Shown piece by piece: positions 1 through 9,766 of a DNA stretch of 64,000 nucleotides. Both the position numbers and the translations under genes were made by a program. The first letter of the stretch is position 1. Each line of letters begins with the position of its first letter. Origin of the DNA: Melanopsichium pennsylvanicum (taxonomy: Eukaryota; Basidiomycota; Ustilaginomycetes; Ustilaginales). The stretch spans positions 434,001 to 498,000 of the forward strand of contig OAPG01000020.1 in assembly GCA_900208305.1 (NCBI GenBank), read 5' to 3'. The notes beneath the pieces were generated by a model. The model ran no database searches, had not been told where the DNA came from, and was given only the letters and a program-made list of their open reading frames with translations.

Positions 1-433
1 GAATCACACGGCCAACAGCCCGTCTCGGTCGCTTGACTCGAAAAATCCTGCTAAAAAAAATTGTCGCCCTGACCCCACATCCATTGTCAAGTAAGAGAGT
101 GCAATTCTGCCTCAACTAAGGGTCCATGGCTTCGCATGCAGAGCTGCAGGCAAAATGGAAAATACTCGGCTTGGCGCACGTCCAGCTCAGCTCAGCTTTT
201 TGGCTTTCCCCTCCCTCAACCCCTTGTCGTCCTCATCAATCCTCGTCTACCCTCGATGTGGGTGGAAAAGCATATATCCACCTTCTCTCTTACTTTGCTC
301 GACGCTTCCCTGCTGATCAATTAACTCCTTTAGGATCTCGATCAAACACCCAAGCATTTAACCATCACACAATCTCAGTCAACATAAACACATCTCCTTC
401 TACTCCGCTGCACCACGATCCTTGCAAGCCAAC

Positions 434-1498
434 ATGTCTGAAGTGGGACACGACACTCTCCAGAAGAGCTTGCACAACGGCGACTCCAAGAAGCCAATGA
501 TGGCTAGCTCCTCTGCTGCCCCCTTCGGTGGAGGTGGTCTTGTCACTGTTCAGCCTCTTCGACGTTCTGAGATGCAGCCTTCTTACAAGCAGAATCTTGG
601 CCTCGAGACGGTCGAGCACGGTTTCTACGGCTCTCTCATCAACGGCATTGGCTCTGTCGCCGGTTTCTTCGGACAACTTCCCTTTTGCTTCTGCTGCCCT
701 AATCCGTTCAAAGAGATTGAGCAGGGAAGCGTTGGTCTCATCTCTCGGTTTGGTCAGTTCTACAGAAGTGAGGATCCCGGTCTTGTACGCCTCAACCCGT
801 GCTCCGAGACGCTACGAAGAGTCGATGTCAAGGTGAACACGTCTTCTGTCGGACATCAACAGTGCATTACTAGGGACTCTGTCTCTATCGGTGTAGAGTC
901 CGTAGTCTTCTGGCATATTTCGAACCCCTACCGAGCTTCGTTTGGTATCGCGGACGTAAGAGCGGCTCTCATCGAGCGAGCGCAGACAACGCTGCGGAAT
1001 GTGGTCGGAGGGCGCACTCTGCAGTCGCTGGTCACGGACCGCGAGCAAGTCGCGCTCGAGGTGCAGGAAATTGTTGGCGACATCGCAGACAAGTGGGGAG
1101 TGCAGGTAGAGGCCATCCTCATCAAGGACATCATCTTCTCCAATGAGCTTCAGGAGTCTCTCAGCTCCGCTGCCAAGCAGAGGCGTATCGGTGAGAGCAA
1201 AGTTATTGCTGCTCAGGCTGAAGTCGACGCTGCTCGACTCATGCGACAGGCTGCCGACATCCTGGCTTCCAAGAGCGCCATGCAGATTCGTGCGCTCGAG
1301 TCGCTGCAGGCCATGGCCAAGACTGCCAACAGCAAGGTGATCTTTGTTCCTATGAACCTCAACGATCTTTCCGGTGACAACACACTTCCCTCTGGCGGGC
1401 CTGGCACCAACCCTGCTCCCCCCTCCGGCTCTGGCTCCGGCTCCACATCGGGTAACATGATCAGCACCGCTGCTCTCTCGCATCTCGCCGAATTGTAA
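434..1498 (+). CDS. SPFH/band-7 (stomatin-like) membrane protein
   Basis: A 354-residue single-exon protein of the stomatin/prohibitin superfamily. I chose the first ATG (434), which gives MSEVGHD; the reading frame upstream lacks another ATG. The N-terminal ~70 residues are polar and Gly/Ser-rich. A hydrophobic stretch with a Cys cluster (FCFCC, around residue 85) precedes the SPFH domain and probably dips into the membrane and is acylated, as in stomatins. The SPFH domain (about residues 95-290) has the family-typical segment on Arg/Ala-rich helices (AALIERAQTTLRNVVGG) and the Ala/Glu-rich coiled-coil (SKVIAAQAEVDAARLMRQA). The tail is Pro/Gly/Ser-rich. These proteins oligomerise and scaffold membrane microdomains; a precise role here is not visible. 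Family call is firm, function inferred. Confidence 0.88.
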   Translation: MSEVGHDTLQKSLHNGDSKKPMMASSSAAPFGGGGLVTVQPLRRSEMQPSYKQNLGLETVEHGFYGSLINGIGSVAGFFGQLPFCFCCPNPFKEIEQGSVGLISRFGQFYRSEDPGLVRLNPCSETLRRVDVKVNTSSVGHQQCITRDSVSIGVESVVFWHISNPYRASFGIADVRAALIERAQTTLRNVVGGRTLQSLVTDREQVALEVQEIVGDIADKWGVQVEAILIKDIIFSNELQESLSSAAKQRRIGESKVIAAQAEVDAARLMRQAADILASKSAMQIRALESLQAMAKTANSKVIFVPMNLNDLSGDNTLPSGGPGTNPAPPSGSGSGSTSGNMISTAALSHLAEL

Positions 1499-3277
1499 AC
1501 CGGTTGGTCTGCGCGTAATTTCTGCCTCGCAAGCTCTCGTTTGCAGCTTCACAGATGCAGCAGCTGTGCATTAGAGTCGCCCAACACAGCTCACTCCAGA
1601 CTTCGCCGCCAACATGAACATACATTTTCGACTCACCAAGGCCAACTGATGTTGCCCATGTATTCCAGCTTCATTGGCAGCAACGCGGTCCCTGACGCTG
1701 CGGCATTGCATACAGTGGCTGTCACGCTTTGCCCTCTTCACGATTCTGTTGTACATAAGAAGGCCCACGATGTTGCTTTGTTTCGGGTGTCGGGCCGTTT
1801 CTGATACCCAGTTCGGAATCCTACGATACCAAGTGGAACTTCTTGTCTCGTTTTGTGCGTATTATACTAGAATTTGCTGGTTGGCCATGTGTGAGTGCAG
1901 CAGCTCGACAAGGTGAGTACGGGCACGAGATTTGAACACGTTGAGTGGTTTAGATTCTTTTATGTCGTATTCTTGCACCTATTACACAGTGACGACGGGA
2001 TGGATCTGTATCTGCTTATGATTAGTGGGGTAACAAATGTCGAGATATTGTCTGGGTGAAGAGCAAATAAGGTGGCGAAAGGCTAGGGTTGAACTGCAAG
2101 AAAGAACGATGGAAGAGGGTGACACCAGGTTGGCGAAGGGGGTTGGCAAAAGATGTCTTGTTCGGCGAAAAGGCAGGCGTACATATCCATACGATGGGAA
2201 AGCGGCTGTGTGAGCCAGAAACGAGGAAAGGCGAAGCCTCTGGAAAGAAAACGCGAAATCTGATTTGTCGGGTTCGAGATTAGATTTGATTTCTTCTCTC
2301 ATTTAGCACATTCACAGATTGCTCGTGCAGCATAGAGATGACGCCTTTTCTGGCTCGATCGTATATCATGTCCATCAGAATATGATCAAACTTTCAATGA
2401 TGAAAAAAGCATTTCAGAGGCAGGATCCTCCACCAAGAAAAGCAATGGCGAGGTCAAGCTTGTGCGATACTGGTCAAACGGCCAAGTTAGGGTTAATACA
2501 TCGCGGGTGAGTGTTGCGAGGCGCAAACTAATCAGACAACCAATCACAGAGCAGACAGAACAAGAAGAATTGGTGGCTCGAACTGCGAGTGTGAGAAGTG
2601 TGACTCGTTTCTTGTTCCAATTCGCCAGCTTTCTTCCTTAACCTTACCAGCTTCTCACCAACGAATACAGTGATTTAAACTACATTAAAAATATTCTCTA
2701 TTATTCGTTCTCTGGCTTTGAATACAAAGTATCAAATTTAAAAAAACAAATTGTATTTCAAGAAGAACTCAAGAAAATCCGAGCTCCTTGTGGACCAAAA
2801 AATAAAAATAAAAAATGAAAAGGGTCTTTTGCCAGCCAGACAAGAGAGTCACCGAGAGTCACTCGCAGCAGATACAGTGTAGAGGACTGTGCTGTGCTGT
2901 GCTGTGCTGTCCCTGTAATGCCGGCTCCGCTTCGTCTTCACTTATTGGCCTTGAATCCTTCTTCTTGCCCCGCTGCTCGCAAATTACCTACTCTGAACTC
3001 GACACACAACAATTCCAAAGAGAAAAAGACACTCTCACGCTCTCTCTCTCTCTCTCTCAATCAATCAATCAATCAATCACCGCTGCAAACATCCGCTTTT
3101 CTTCCTGAGTTTGTCCACTCGTCCGTCCACAAGGTCCCCGTATACCTCTTTCTTTCAATTCAAACCCGACTACCTTCTTCCCCCTCATCAGCTTAATAAG
3201 CTATACCATCGTCCTTCTTTCTTTCTTCCTTCTCTCCGGAAACACAAAAACACACACACATACCTACACGCACAGCA
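1499..3277. other. Intergenic region with the ILV5 leader
   Basis: No gene is supported in this 1.8 kb. The left half is plain. The right half is an A-rich stretch (about 2690-2815), a GTGCT tandem run (2889-2908), then CT and TCAA microsatellites (about 3036-3080) and a strongly CT-rich leader with CACA repeats just before the ILV5 ATG. The pyrimidine-rich part looks like a core promoter and 5' UTR. Confidence 0.5.
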
Positions 3278-4768
3278 ATGAACGCCAACGTCGCACGAAC
3301 CGCCCTCAGGGCTGCCACCCGCTCGGCTCCTCGCCGTGGTGCCGCTGGCGTCGCTCGATCCCTCTCCATCGCTGCTACTGCCCGTCCCACCCTCAACAAG
3401 ATGGTTTCGGCCGCTGCAAAGCCTTCTCTCGCTCGTGGCCTCAAGACTATCGAGTTCTCCGAAGGTATCCCCGAAAAGGTCTACGAGCGCGAGGACTGGC
3501 CTCTTGAGAAGCTCCAGGACTATTTCAAGAACGAGACTTTTGCCATTCTCGGTTATGGTTCCCAAGGCCACGGTCAGGGTCTCAAGTAAGTTTTTCACAT
3601 TCCACTTAGTCTTGCTATTGATGCATTGTGCAGCTGCCTGCTGAGCCTGCAGGTTGGATTTCGTTATGCTCTCGAGCCGCAAAATGCGTCTTTTGCAGCC
3701 AAAGTTCGACCTTTAGCGAGCGAGAAGATAGCTGTCTGCATCGCCTAGATTCTTTTTTCAGCTCCAAGGTTTCCGCTGAAATCTGACAAGAAATTGGTTG
3801 CAACAGTTTGCTGACCTGACTGCACACTCTTCTTTTGTCTCTCTTCCAACAGCCTCCGTGACAACGGCATGAATGTCATCGTCGGTGTCCGAAAAGATGG
3901 TGCCTCGTGGAAGGAGGCCATCGAGGACGGCTGGCAGCCCGGCAAGAACCTCTTCCCCATCGAAGAGGCTGCCGAGAAGGCCACCATTGCCATGCTTCTC
4001 CTTTCCGACGCTGCATGCGCTTCCGTGTACGCTTCCATCAAGAACAAAATGCCCAACACCCACACTCTTTATTTCTCGCACGGTTTCCAGATCACCTACC
4101 AGAAGGAGACCGGCTTCGAGGCTCCCAAGGACAAGGACATCATCCTTTGCGCTCCCAAGGGCTCCGGCCGTACCGTTCGATCGCTCTTCCTCGAGTCGCG
4201 AGGTATCAACGGCTCTATCGCCGTCTTCCAGGATGTCTCTGGTAAGGCCTTTGAGAAGGTCTCTGCCATGGGTGTCGCTGTTGGATGTGGTTACCTGTAC
4301 GAGACCACTTTTGAGCGAGAGGTGTACTCGGACCTTTACGGTGAGCGTGCCTGCTTGATGGGTGGTATTCAGGGTCTTTTCAAGGCTCAGTACGACGTTC
4401 TGCGTGCCAACGGTCACTCGCCCTCGGAGGCTTTCAACGAGACCTGTGAGGAGGCCCTCCAGTCTCTTTACCCGCTCGTTGGTGCCAACGGTATGGATTA
4501 CATGTACAAAGCTTGCTCCACCACCGCTCGTCGTGGTGCCCTTGACTGGGCTCCCGAATTCGAGAAGGCCTGCAAGCCCGTTCTGGAGAAGTTGTACGAG
4601 TCTGTTAAGAATGGTTCCGAGACCAGGAGGGCTCTTGAGTTTGGTAACCGTAAGACTTACCGTCAGGACTTTGATAAGGAGACCGACGCCATTGCTGCGC
4701 AGGAGATGTGGAAGGTTGGTCATAAGGTGCGTGCTCTTCGTCCCGAGAATGCCGCCAAAGGTCTCTGA
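3278..4768 (+). CDS. ILV5: Ketol-acid reductoisomerase, mitochondrial
   Basis: Two exons, 3278-3585 and 3853-4768, joined across a GTAAGT...CAG intron, give 407 residues, normal for fungal Ilv5. The junction restores the conserved GQGLNLRDNG segment, which confirms the splice. The first ~50 residues are rich in Arg, Ala and Ser without acids, as in a mitochondrial targeting peptide. The NADPH-binding loop GYGSQGHGQG lies near residue 93. The C-terminal knotted domain carries the metal-binding part (DLYGERACLMGG) and the CEEALQSLYPLV helix. The enzyme converts acetolactate or aceto-hydroxybutyrate to the dihydroxy acids in valine, leucine and isoleucine synthesis. The 267-base intron is long for this intron-poor window. 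Very sure. Confidence 0.97.
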
Positions 4769-5209
4769 GCGATATCTGTTGCCGTAGGTTTCTTGTCAAA
4801 TTGCTTAAGAAACCCGATCGGAAACCATCATCGCGTGGTGTTTCGGTCAAAATATATATATATATATATATATTAAAAAAAATGAAAAGAAATATCTCAC
4901 ACATGATTGCGTTATTAGCATTCAACCACACAACATGTATATGTACACACTTTTTTTTCACTTTTCTTTCAAAAATCCTGTTTTTTGGTTCCGTTTTTCT
5001 CCTACTCTTTTCTTTCTCGTTAGAATGTATGGCTTGCCTCTAAAACAAATCTCATTTGTTGTTGAGTAAGTTCATGTGATGTCAAGAAAACGACAAAATT
5101 AAAAGAAAAAAAGGGTGTGATTATTTTCAAAGGCGGATAGATAGGGTATCTTATTTTATAGGAAACGGCTTGAAGAGTGAGAGATGATTGACCGTGTTAA
5201 GTTTTAGGC
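4769..5209. other. Convergent intergenic region
   Basis: AT-rich 3' flanks of two convergent genes. There is an (AT)n run at about 4850-4873 and several T or A tracts that could serve as 3' end signals. No gene seen. Confidence 0.5.
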
Positions 5210-6169
5210 TCAAGCTAATGAGCTGGCTTTATCGCACCAATGTAAGTAACTAATACTCAGATCGCTGGTCAACCTGAACTCGGCCAAGAAACTGCTCACG
5301 AATCCTTGACCCGTCATGAATCGATATAACCCCATTGGTGGAAATCGAATCCCAGGCCTCATTCCAACTAGATCTTTTTTTGGACCAGGTCGAAGTCCTG
5401 CTGCTTGCATAACACCATGTACTTCGTCGGGCGTAACATAGAGTTTGTGATCGTGTACGTCGCCTTGCATTGCTTTGAGAATGTCTTGAAGAATAAAGAT
5501 GCTAAGATAGTAGGAAGTAGGGGTGCGATTGATTGTGTCAAACGAAAAAATTCCGTTAGGTTTCAACACCCGAGAGATGGAGGAGAAAGCGCAAGGTAGA
5601 TCGAAAATATGTTCAAGTACGTCACTGCAGATGATGGCGTCGATGGAATTTGTGTCCAATTGAAGGTCATAAATATCGCCGACAATGTAGGATATGCTCA
5701 TCGATCTCGACTCGGCTCTTTGACGAGCAAGCTCGATTGATCGCGCAGACATGTCTATACCTATCAGCTTGTATTGCACCTCTCCATCATTGATTCCGTT
5801 CTTTGTGATTTTGACCTTGGACGGATCTTTTGAGGACCGAATAAGGCACGAATGAATCGCTTCGATAGCCAGACCCGCACCACACCCAAGATCAAGGATC
5901 GTAATCGGCTGCTGTTTGCTAGATGCGTCTAGAGAGGAGATCCGCCGATGTAGCTTATCCATAAAGTAGCCCACCCGAACGGGATTGAGAAGCTCAAGCC
6001 CTGACTTGGCCCAATCAAAAGAATCATTATTGTAAACGTCATTGTCCAATGTGCTGTCGTATGGGTCGAGTTTGGCTAGTCGATCGTTGAATGGTGTTGG
6101 CACACCGGGAACCAAACCGAATGTATGTAAGGCACCAAACAGATGCTCTACAAGCCAGCTGATCACCAT
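5210..6169 (-). CDS. UbiG/Coq3-like SAM-dependent O-methyltransferase
   Basis: A 319-residue single-exon class I methyltransferase. Motif I is ILDLGCGAG at residues 91-99; a DVLEHIFD segment and the SRVLKPNGIFSFDTINRT stretch follow. The latter, the LNPVRVGYF segment before motif I and HDHKLYVTPDEV after it resemble UbiG/Coq3, which methylates ubiquinone precursors twice. Unlike typical Coq3 it begins with a hydrophobic segment (WLVEHLFGALHTFGLV) rather than an Arg-rich mitochondrial presequence. It may therefore be a paralogue acting on another substrate, or the localisation signal may be atypical. Transcribed divergently from the GST-like gene with 557 bases between them. Family firm, exact substrate uncertain. 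Confidence 0.78.
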   Translation of the reverse strand: MVISWLVEHLFGALHTFGLVPGVPTPFNDRLAKLDPYDSTLDNDVYNNDSFDWAKSGLELLNPVRVGYFMDKLHRRISSLDASSKQQPITILDLGCGAGLAIEAIHSCLIRSSKDPSKVKITKNGINDGEVQYKLIGIDMSARSIELARQRAESRSMSISYIVGDIYDLQLDTNSIDAIICSDVLEHIFDLPCAFSSISRVLKPNGIFSFDTINRTPTSYYLSIFILQDILKAMQGDVHDHKLYVTPDEVHGVMQAAGLRPGPKKDLVGMRPGIRFPPMGLYRFMTGQGFVSSFLAEFRLTSDLSISYLHWCDKASSLA

Positions 6170-6726
6170 GACTGATTTTTTGATTGAACTTGAAGACGAT
6201 GTGTAATTTTGGGCGGCAGTATGGAAGAGTACGATGTGGACAAGGTGTCAGAATTGTATGAAGGCGTGAAAAACTGTAGTTCCCAGGGGCGTAATGGTGG
6301 TGACTTCTATTTGTGGGTGGATGGTGCACATACTGTAAATTGCGTTAACTTACTGTAACTTTGTATTACTTCACAGTAGTAAATTAATCTATGTGAGCGT
6401 TGTTTGGCGTGGCAGCGGGAATAAATACACAACGAGAATCGGATCCTTCACTGGGCACCAGAGGAGAGAAAAAGCCCAACATTAGTGTGATGTACGAGTG
6501 CATCTGTCACACATCACTGTCACTTTGCCCTTTTAAGTTTCTTTTATTGTGGCAGAAATCACCGATACATATTAAATGTATCACCTCACAGCTTTCACGA
6601 ATTACCACGAGACCACAAACGCACGCACCACTCTCTCTTGGCCTTGTTTCTGCTTCTCCTCTACACCTTTCTCTATTCTCGTCACTTTCATCACATCAAG
6701 CTTCAAGTCATCGAATCAAAGCAATA
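6170..6726. other. Divergent promoter region
   Basis: 557 bases between the methyltransferase and the GST-like gene, AT-richer on the left and CT-rich just before the GST ATG. No gene or clear element seen. Confidence 0.45.
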
Positions 6727-7722
6727 ATGTCCGCCGAAATCCCAAAAGCAACACTATACACCTTTGACGGATCTGTCTGGGCGTCTGCTCCCCGCCTCGC
6801 CCTCATCGAAAAGGGCTACTCTTCTTCCGATGTCGACATCAAGGTTGTTGACCTGGTCAAGGGCGAAAACTTCGATCCTTCCTACCTTCGAATCAACTCA
6901 AAGGGTACTGTACCCACGCTCGTAGTGCCTTTGCTCGAAACTACCTCGGCTGAGGTCGACACCAAGTTTCGCGCCATCAATGACACTAAAGCCATCCTCG
7001 AATTCCTCGACAAGAGCAGGTCTCAGAACACTTTGGGTGACGAGGTAGATGCAAAGCCTGCTCCGATCTTGGCTCCTGCCACCATCGAGGGAAAATCGGA
7101 CAGCGATGAAATAATCAAGCTCGTACATGAATCCTCGGTCGACCCCAACTTCTTGCTTTTAGGTGCCAGGAGTGAAGCCGAACTCCAAACGTCCAAGAAA
7201 GCATTACCAGGCACCTTTGTCACCAATCGCTACAACGCATTGCTCGAAAACAAAAATGCACTCGACAAAGCCAGAACGACAGCATTCGATGGATCAGCAA
7301 ACCCAAAGGCCAGCGCCATTCATGAGAATCTCAAGAAATGGTACGAGGACAAGCTGGAATCCCAATCCCTCCTCACCAATGCCTACGTCAACAACGATGC
7401 ACAGGCCATTCAGCAGCTGATTCAACTCACTAACGCTACTTGGAAGAACGTCGCAGAGACTCTCGCAACGTTGGATACCAAATTGCAGGGACCGCTTGCA
7501 TTGGGTGACCAGATCAGTCTGGCCGATCTGCACGTCATTCCCTGGCTGGCAAGGATCTGCGCTATTGCAGGTGGATTGGCCAAGGATGACGATCCGCTCA
7601 AGAGCTTGGATGCTGTGGTAGGCGAATGTGGCGGCAAAGTGGGTGAAAAGGTCAGAGGTCTGTGGACCGTCTTCCAAGATAGGCCCAGTTTCAAGGTTGT
7701 GTACGCCGACGGTTTGCACTAA
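6727..7722 (+). CDS. Glutathione S-transferase-like protein
   Basis: A 331-residue protein starting at MSAEIPKATLYTFDGS. The open frame extends upstream, but that part is CT-rich leader with low-complexity translation, so I use the internal ATG. Residues 1-~95 are a thioredoxin-fold GST N-domain: a strand (ATLYTF), an active-site position with Ser/Trp (DGSVWASAP), and the VPTL segment with its cis-proline before an acidic stretch. The C-terminal half is helical with the LADLHVIPWLARI segment that packs the GST_C domain. The insert between the two domains is longer than in classical ~220-residue GSTs. It probably conjugates or reduces electrophiles with glutathione; substrate unknown. Confidence 0.8.
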   Translation: MSAEIPKATLYTFDGSVWASAPRLALIEKGYSSSDVDIKVVDLVKGENFDPSYLRINSKGTVPTLVVPLLETTSAEVDTKFRAINDTKAILEFLDKSRSQNTLGDEVDAKPAPILAPATIEGKSDSDEIIKLVHESSVDPNFLLLGARSEAELQTSKKALPGTFVTNRYNALLENKNALDKARTTAFDGSANPKASAIHENLKKWYEDKLESQSLLTNAYVNNDAQAIQQLIQLTNATWKNVAETLATLDTKLQGPLALGDQISLADLHVIPWLARICAIAGGLAKDDDPLKSLDAVVGECGGKVGEKVRGLWTVFQDRPSFKVVYADGLH

Positions 7723-7969
7723 AACGCACGATCCGAGGCATCAACTAAAGCTTCCCAAAATGGCACTAACACTCCGTCGTACATTTCAATACAGAACGGC
7801 GCTGACCTGAATGCAGAACAGTTACGAAATCAACACATGCCACAGTTGTCTACTTCAGCTTGTGCTGATCGTAATCGACAGTCGAGGTTGAAAATGTGAC
7901 AAAGTGAGATTGAGAAAAAATCAAGAAGAAGAAAAAAAATAAAAATTGGAACTGATACGCGAAAAGCGT

Positions 7970-9766
7970 TTAGGAAGCTATGCTGGGCTGCCAGTTCGCC
8001 TCCTGACTAGTATGCTTTCTGTCCAAGTATCTCTTACAGGCCGCCTCGACATCCACCACTTCCTTGGGTGCCGTACTGCTCAGCACCACATTGTCCTGTT
8101 CTCCTACCGCAATATCGTCCTCGACCCTGATACCGATGCCTTGAAAGTGTTTCGGGAACGCATCGTCCAACGGTACATACACACCTGGTTCGATTGTGAC
8201 CACTACGCCACTTTCCAACTTGGTGGTTCTCTCCACGCTTGAGCAATCGTGCAAATCGATGCCCAACCAATGACCAATATAGTGCGGGTACAGCACTCGT
8301 TCCAGCGTTCCACCGGTGAGGTTGAATCCGATCTGCTTGAGTTCTTGTCGGAGAAAGTCAACTGAGCGTCTATGCAGGTCGGCCAAAGTGTAGCACTGAT
8401 TCTCACTCGCGAGTGCTGTACATGATTTCAAAACGTTGAGAACTGCGGTGTAAAGATCCTTCTGAGGCTCGCTGAAGCGTCCATCGGCGTTGCAAGGGAA
8501 AGCCCTGGTGATGTCGGATGCATACCCATCGAGTTCTCCACCAGCATCGATACAAACGAGTTGATCCGGCCCGACCAGGCGATCGTTGTTCACGTAGTGA
8601 ATCGTGAGTGCATTCGAACCTGATGCAACCACAGGTACGTATGCCGGACGTTGCGAGCCTCGAAGAGCACATTCGTACTCAAAGACCGCCTGAAGTTGCG
8701 CCTCAGATACACCAGGGCGCACGAATCCCATGGTCTCGGCCATGGCTTCTCCACTTGCCTTACCGGCGCGTCTCATCACGCGGATCTCGTTGACCGATTT
8801 CTTAAAACGCAATCGCTCCACCTCGCGCGCAAGAGAATGACACTTGCGTGTATCACCGAGCAGCTTTACCACGGCATCGAAGTCGGATTTTTTGCTGAAC
8901 AGATCGAGGGAGGTGGTGCTAGGCGGAGCGAGGTAGTTGAGAATGTTTCCTGCTTTGCTGCCTACCGTGTTACCTCGACGAGGAGTGGTAGGCTGATTTG
9001 GTGGCTCGACGTAGATGTGCGTGTACTTGGGCAGAATCTGTTTGAGGTGGTTAAGAAGAATAGCAGGTTCTAACTCGTAACTCTCGTCAGCACCGAAAAC
9101 ATCCACAGCTCCATCAAGCCCAGTCCTAGGCCCATTCCACGTCTCGTTATGCTCGTCGCGCTTTTGAACAAACATGGTCATCTTGTAGCCCCGCGGGTTT
9201 GAAGCGTCCTTCTCCAGAACGACAGCAGCGTCTGGCTCTTGGAAACCTGTGAGGTACCAAAAGTTTGTCTCTTGACGAAATTTGTAAAAGATATTTCCTG
9301 ACATACTTTTGACTCTACCGGACATGGCAACGACAACGCTGCTGTCGGAAAGTCGATCCATGAGTGCTTTGCGACGGTCTTCATATTCGGTCTTCGGAAT
9401 GCCGGGCGTGAGCTGTTCTGTGGCTACGATGCCAGTGCCGACATCGTAAAGCTCACTAGAGGAGGGGAGTGCATCCCCGGGACGCAGGACAGCATCTTCG
9501 GAACCTAGTACGCCGCGTCGGGGGAACAGATGAGGATGCGAGTGCGGCAGGGGTTGACCATAATTTCGCTTACGGCCGAGGTTTGAGCTAGACGAAGCTG
9601 AAGAACAGGAGGAGGAGGACGCGGAACCGGATAGGTTGTACGGATCGACGTCGTCGGTAGGCCTTGCTGCGGAAGAAGCTGCTCTGTTGCTGCTCGCCAA
9701 TGTTCTGCTGCTGCGTGACAGCTGGTTGAACAGGCTTCGCGAGCCTCTGCTCAAGCTTGCAGCCAT
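7970..9766 (-). CDS. ICP55: Mitochondrial aminopeptidase P / intermediate-cleaving peptidase
   Basis: A 598-residue M24B metallopeptidase. The N-terminus is rich in Ser, Arg and Leu without acids (MAASLSRGSRSLFNQL), as expected for mitochondrial import. The creatinase-like N-domain begins near residue 118 (LTPGIPKTEYEDRR), a segment typical of Icp55/XPNPEP3. The five metal ligands are all present: Asp407 and Asp418 (DAGG...ASDITR), His499 (GHWLG), Glu526 (TIEPGVY) and Glu549 (RVEDD). In yeast Icp55 removes one residue from imported proteins after MPP cleavage, changing their N-end stability. A Ser-rich low-complexity stretch at residues 46-62 is an oddity. Convergent with the GST-like gene, 247 bases apart. 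Confidence 0.92.
   Translation of the reverse strand: MAASLSRGSRSLFNQLSRSSRTLASSNRAASSAARPTDDVDPYNLSGSASSSSCSSASSSSNLGRKRNYGQPLPHSHPHLFPRRGVLGSEDAVLRPGDALPSSSELYDVGTGIVATEQLTPGIPKTEYEDRRKALMDRLSDSSVVVAMSGRVKSMSGNIFYKFRQETNFWYLTGFQEPDAAVVLEKDASNPRGYKMTMFVQKRDEHNETWNGPRTGLDGAVDVFGADESYELEPAILLNHLKQILPKYTHIYVEPPNQPTTPRRGNTVGSKAGNILNYLAPPSTTSLDLFSKKSDFDAVVKLLGDTRKCHSLAREVERLRFKKSVNEIRVMRRAGKASGEAMAETMGFVRPGVSEAQLQAVFEYECALRGSQRPAYVPVVASGSNALTIHYVNNDRLVGPDQLVCIDAGGELDGYASDITRAFPCNADGRFSEPQKDLYTAVLNVLKSCTALASENQCYTLADLHRRSVDFLRQELKQIGFNLTGGTLERVLYPHYIGHWLGIDLHDCSSVERTTKLESGVVVTIEPGVYVPLDDAFPKHFQGIGIRVEDDIAVGEQDNVVLSSTAPKEVVDVEAACKRYLDRKHTSQEANWQPSIAS

Noticed and set aside
812..1552. 246-residue frame antisense to the SPFH gene
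   Set aside because: Shadow frame, low-complexity composition, no motif.
3758..4723. 321-residue frame antisense to ILV5
   Set aside because: Shadow of a GC3-rich, strongly coding gene; no family motif.
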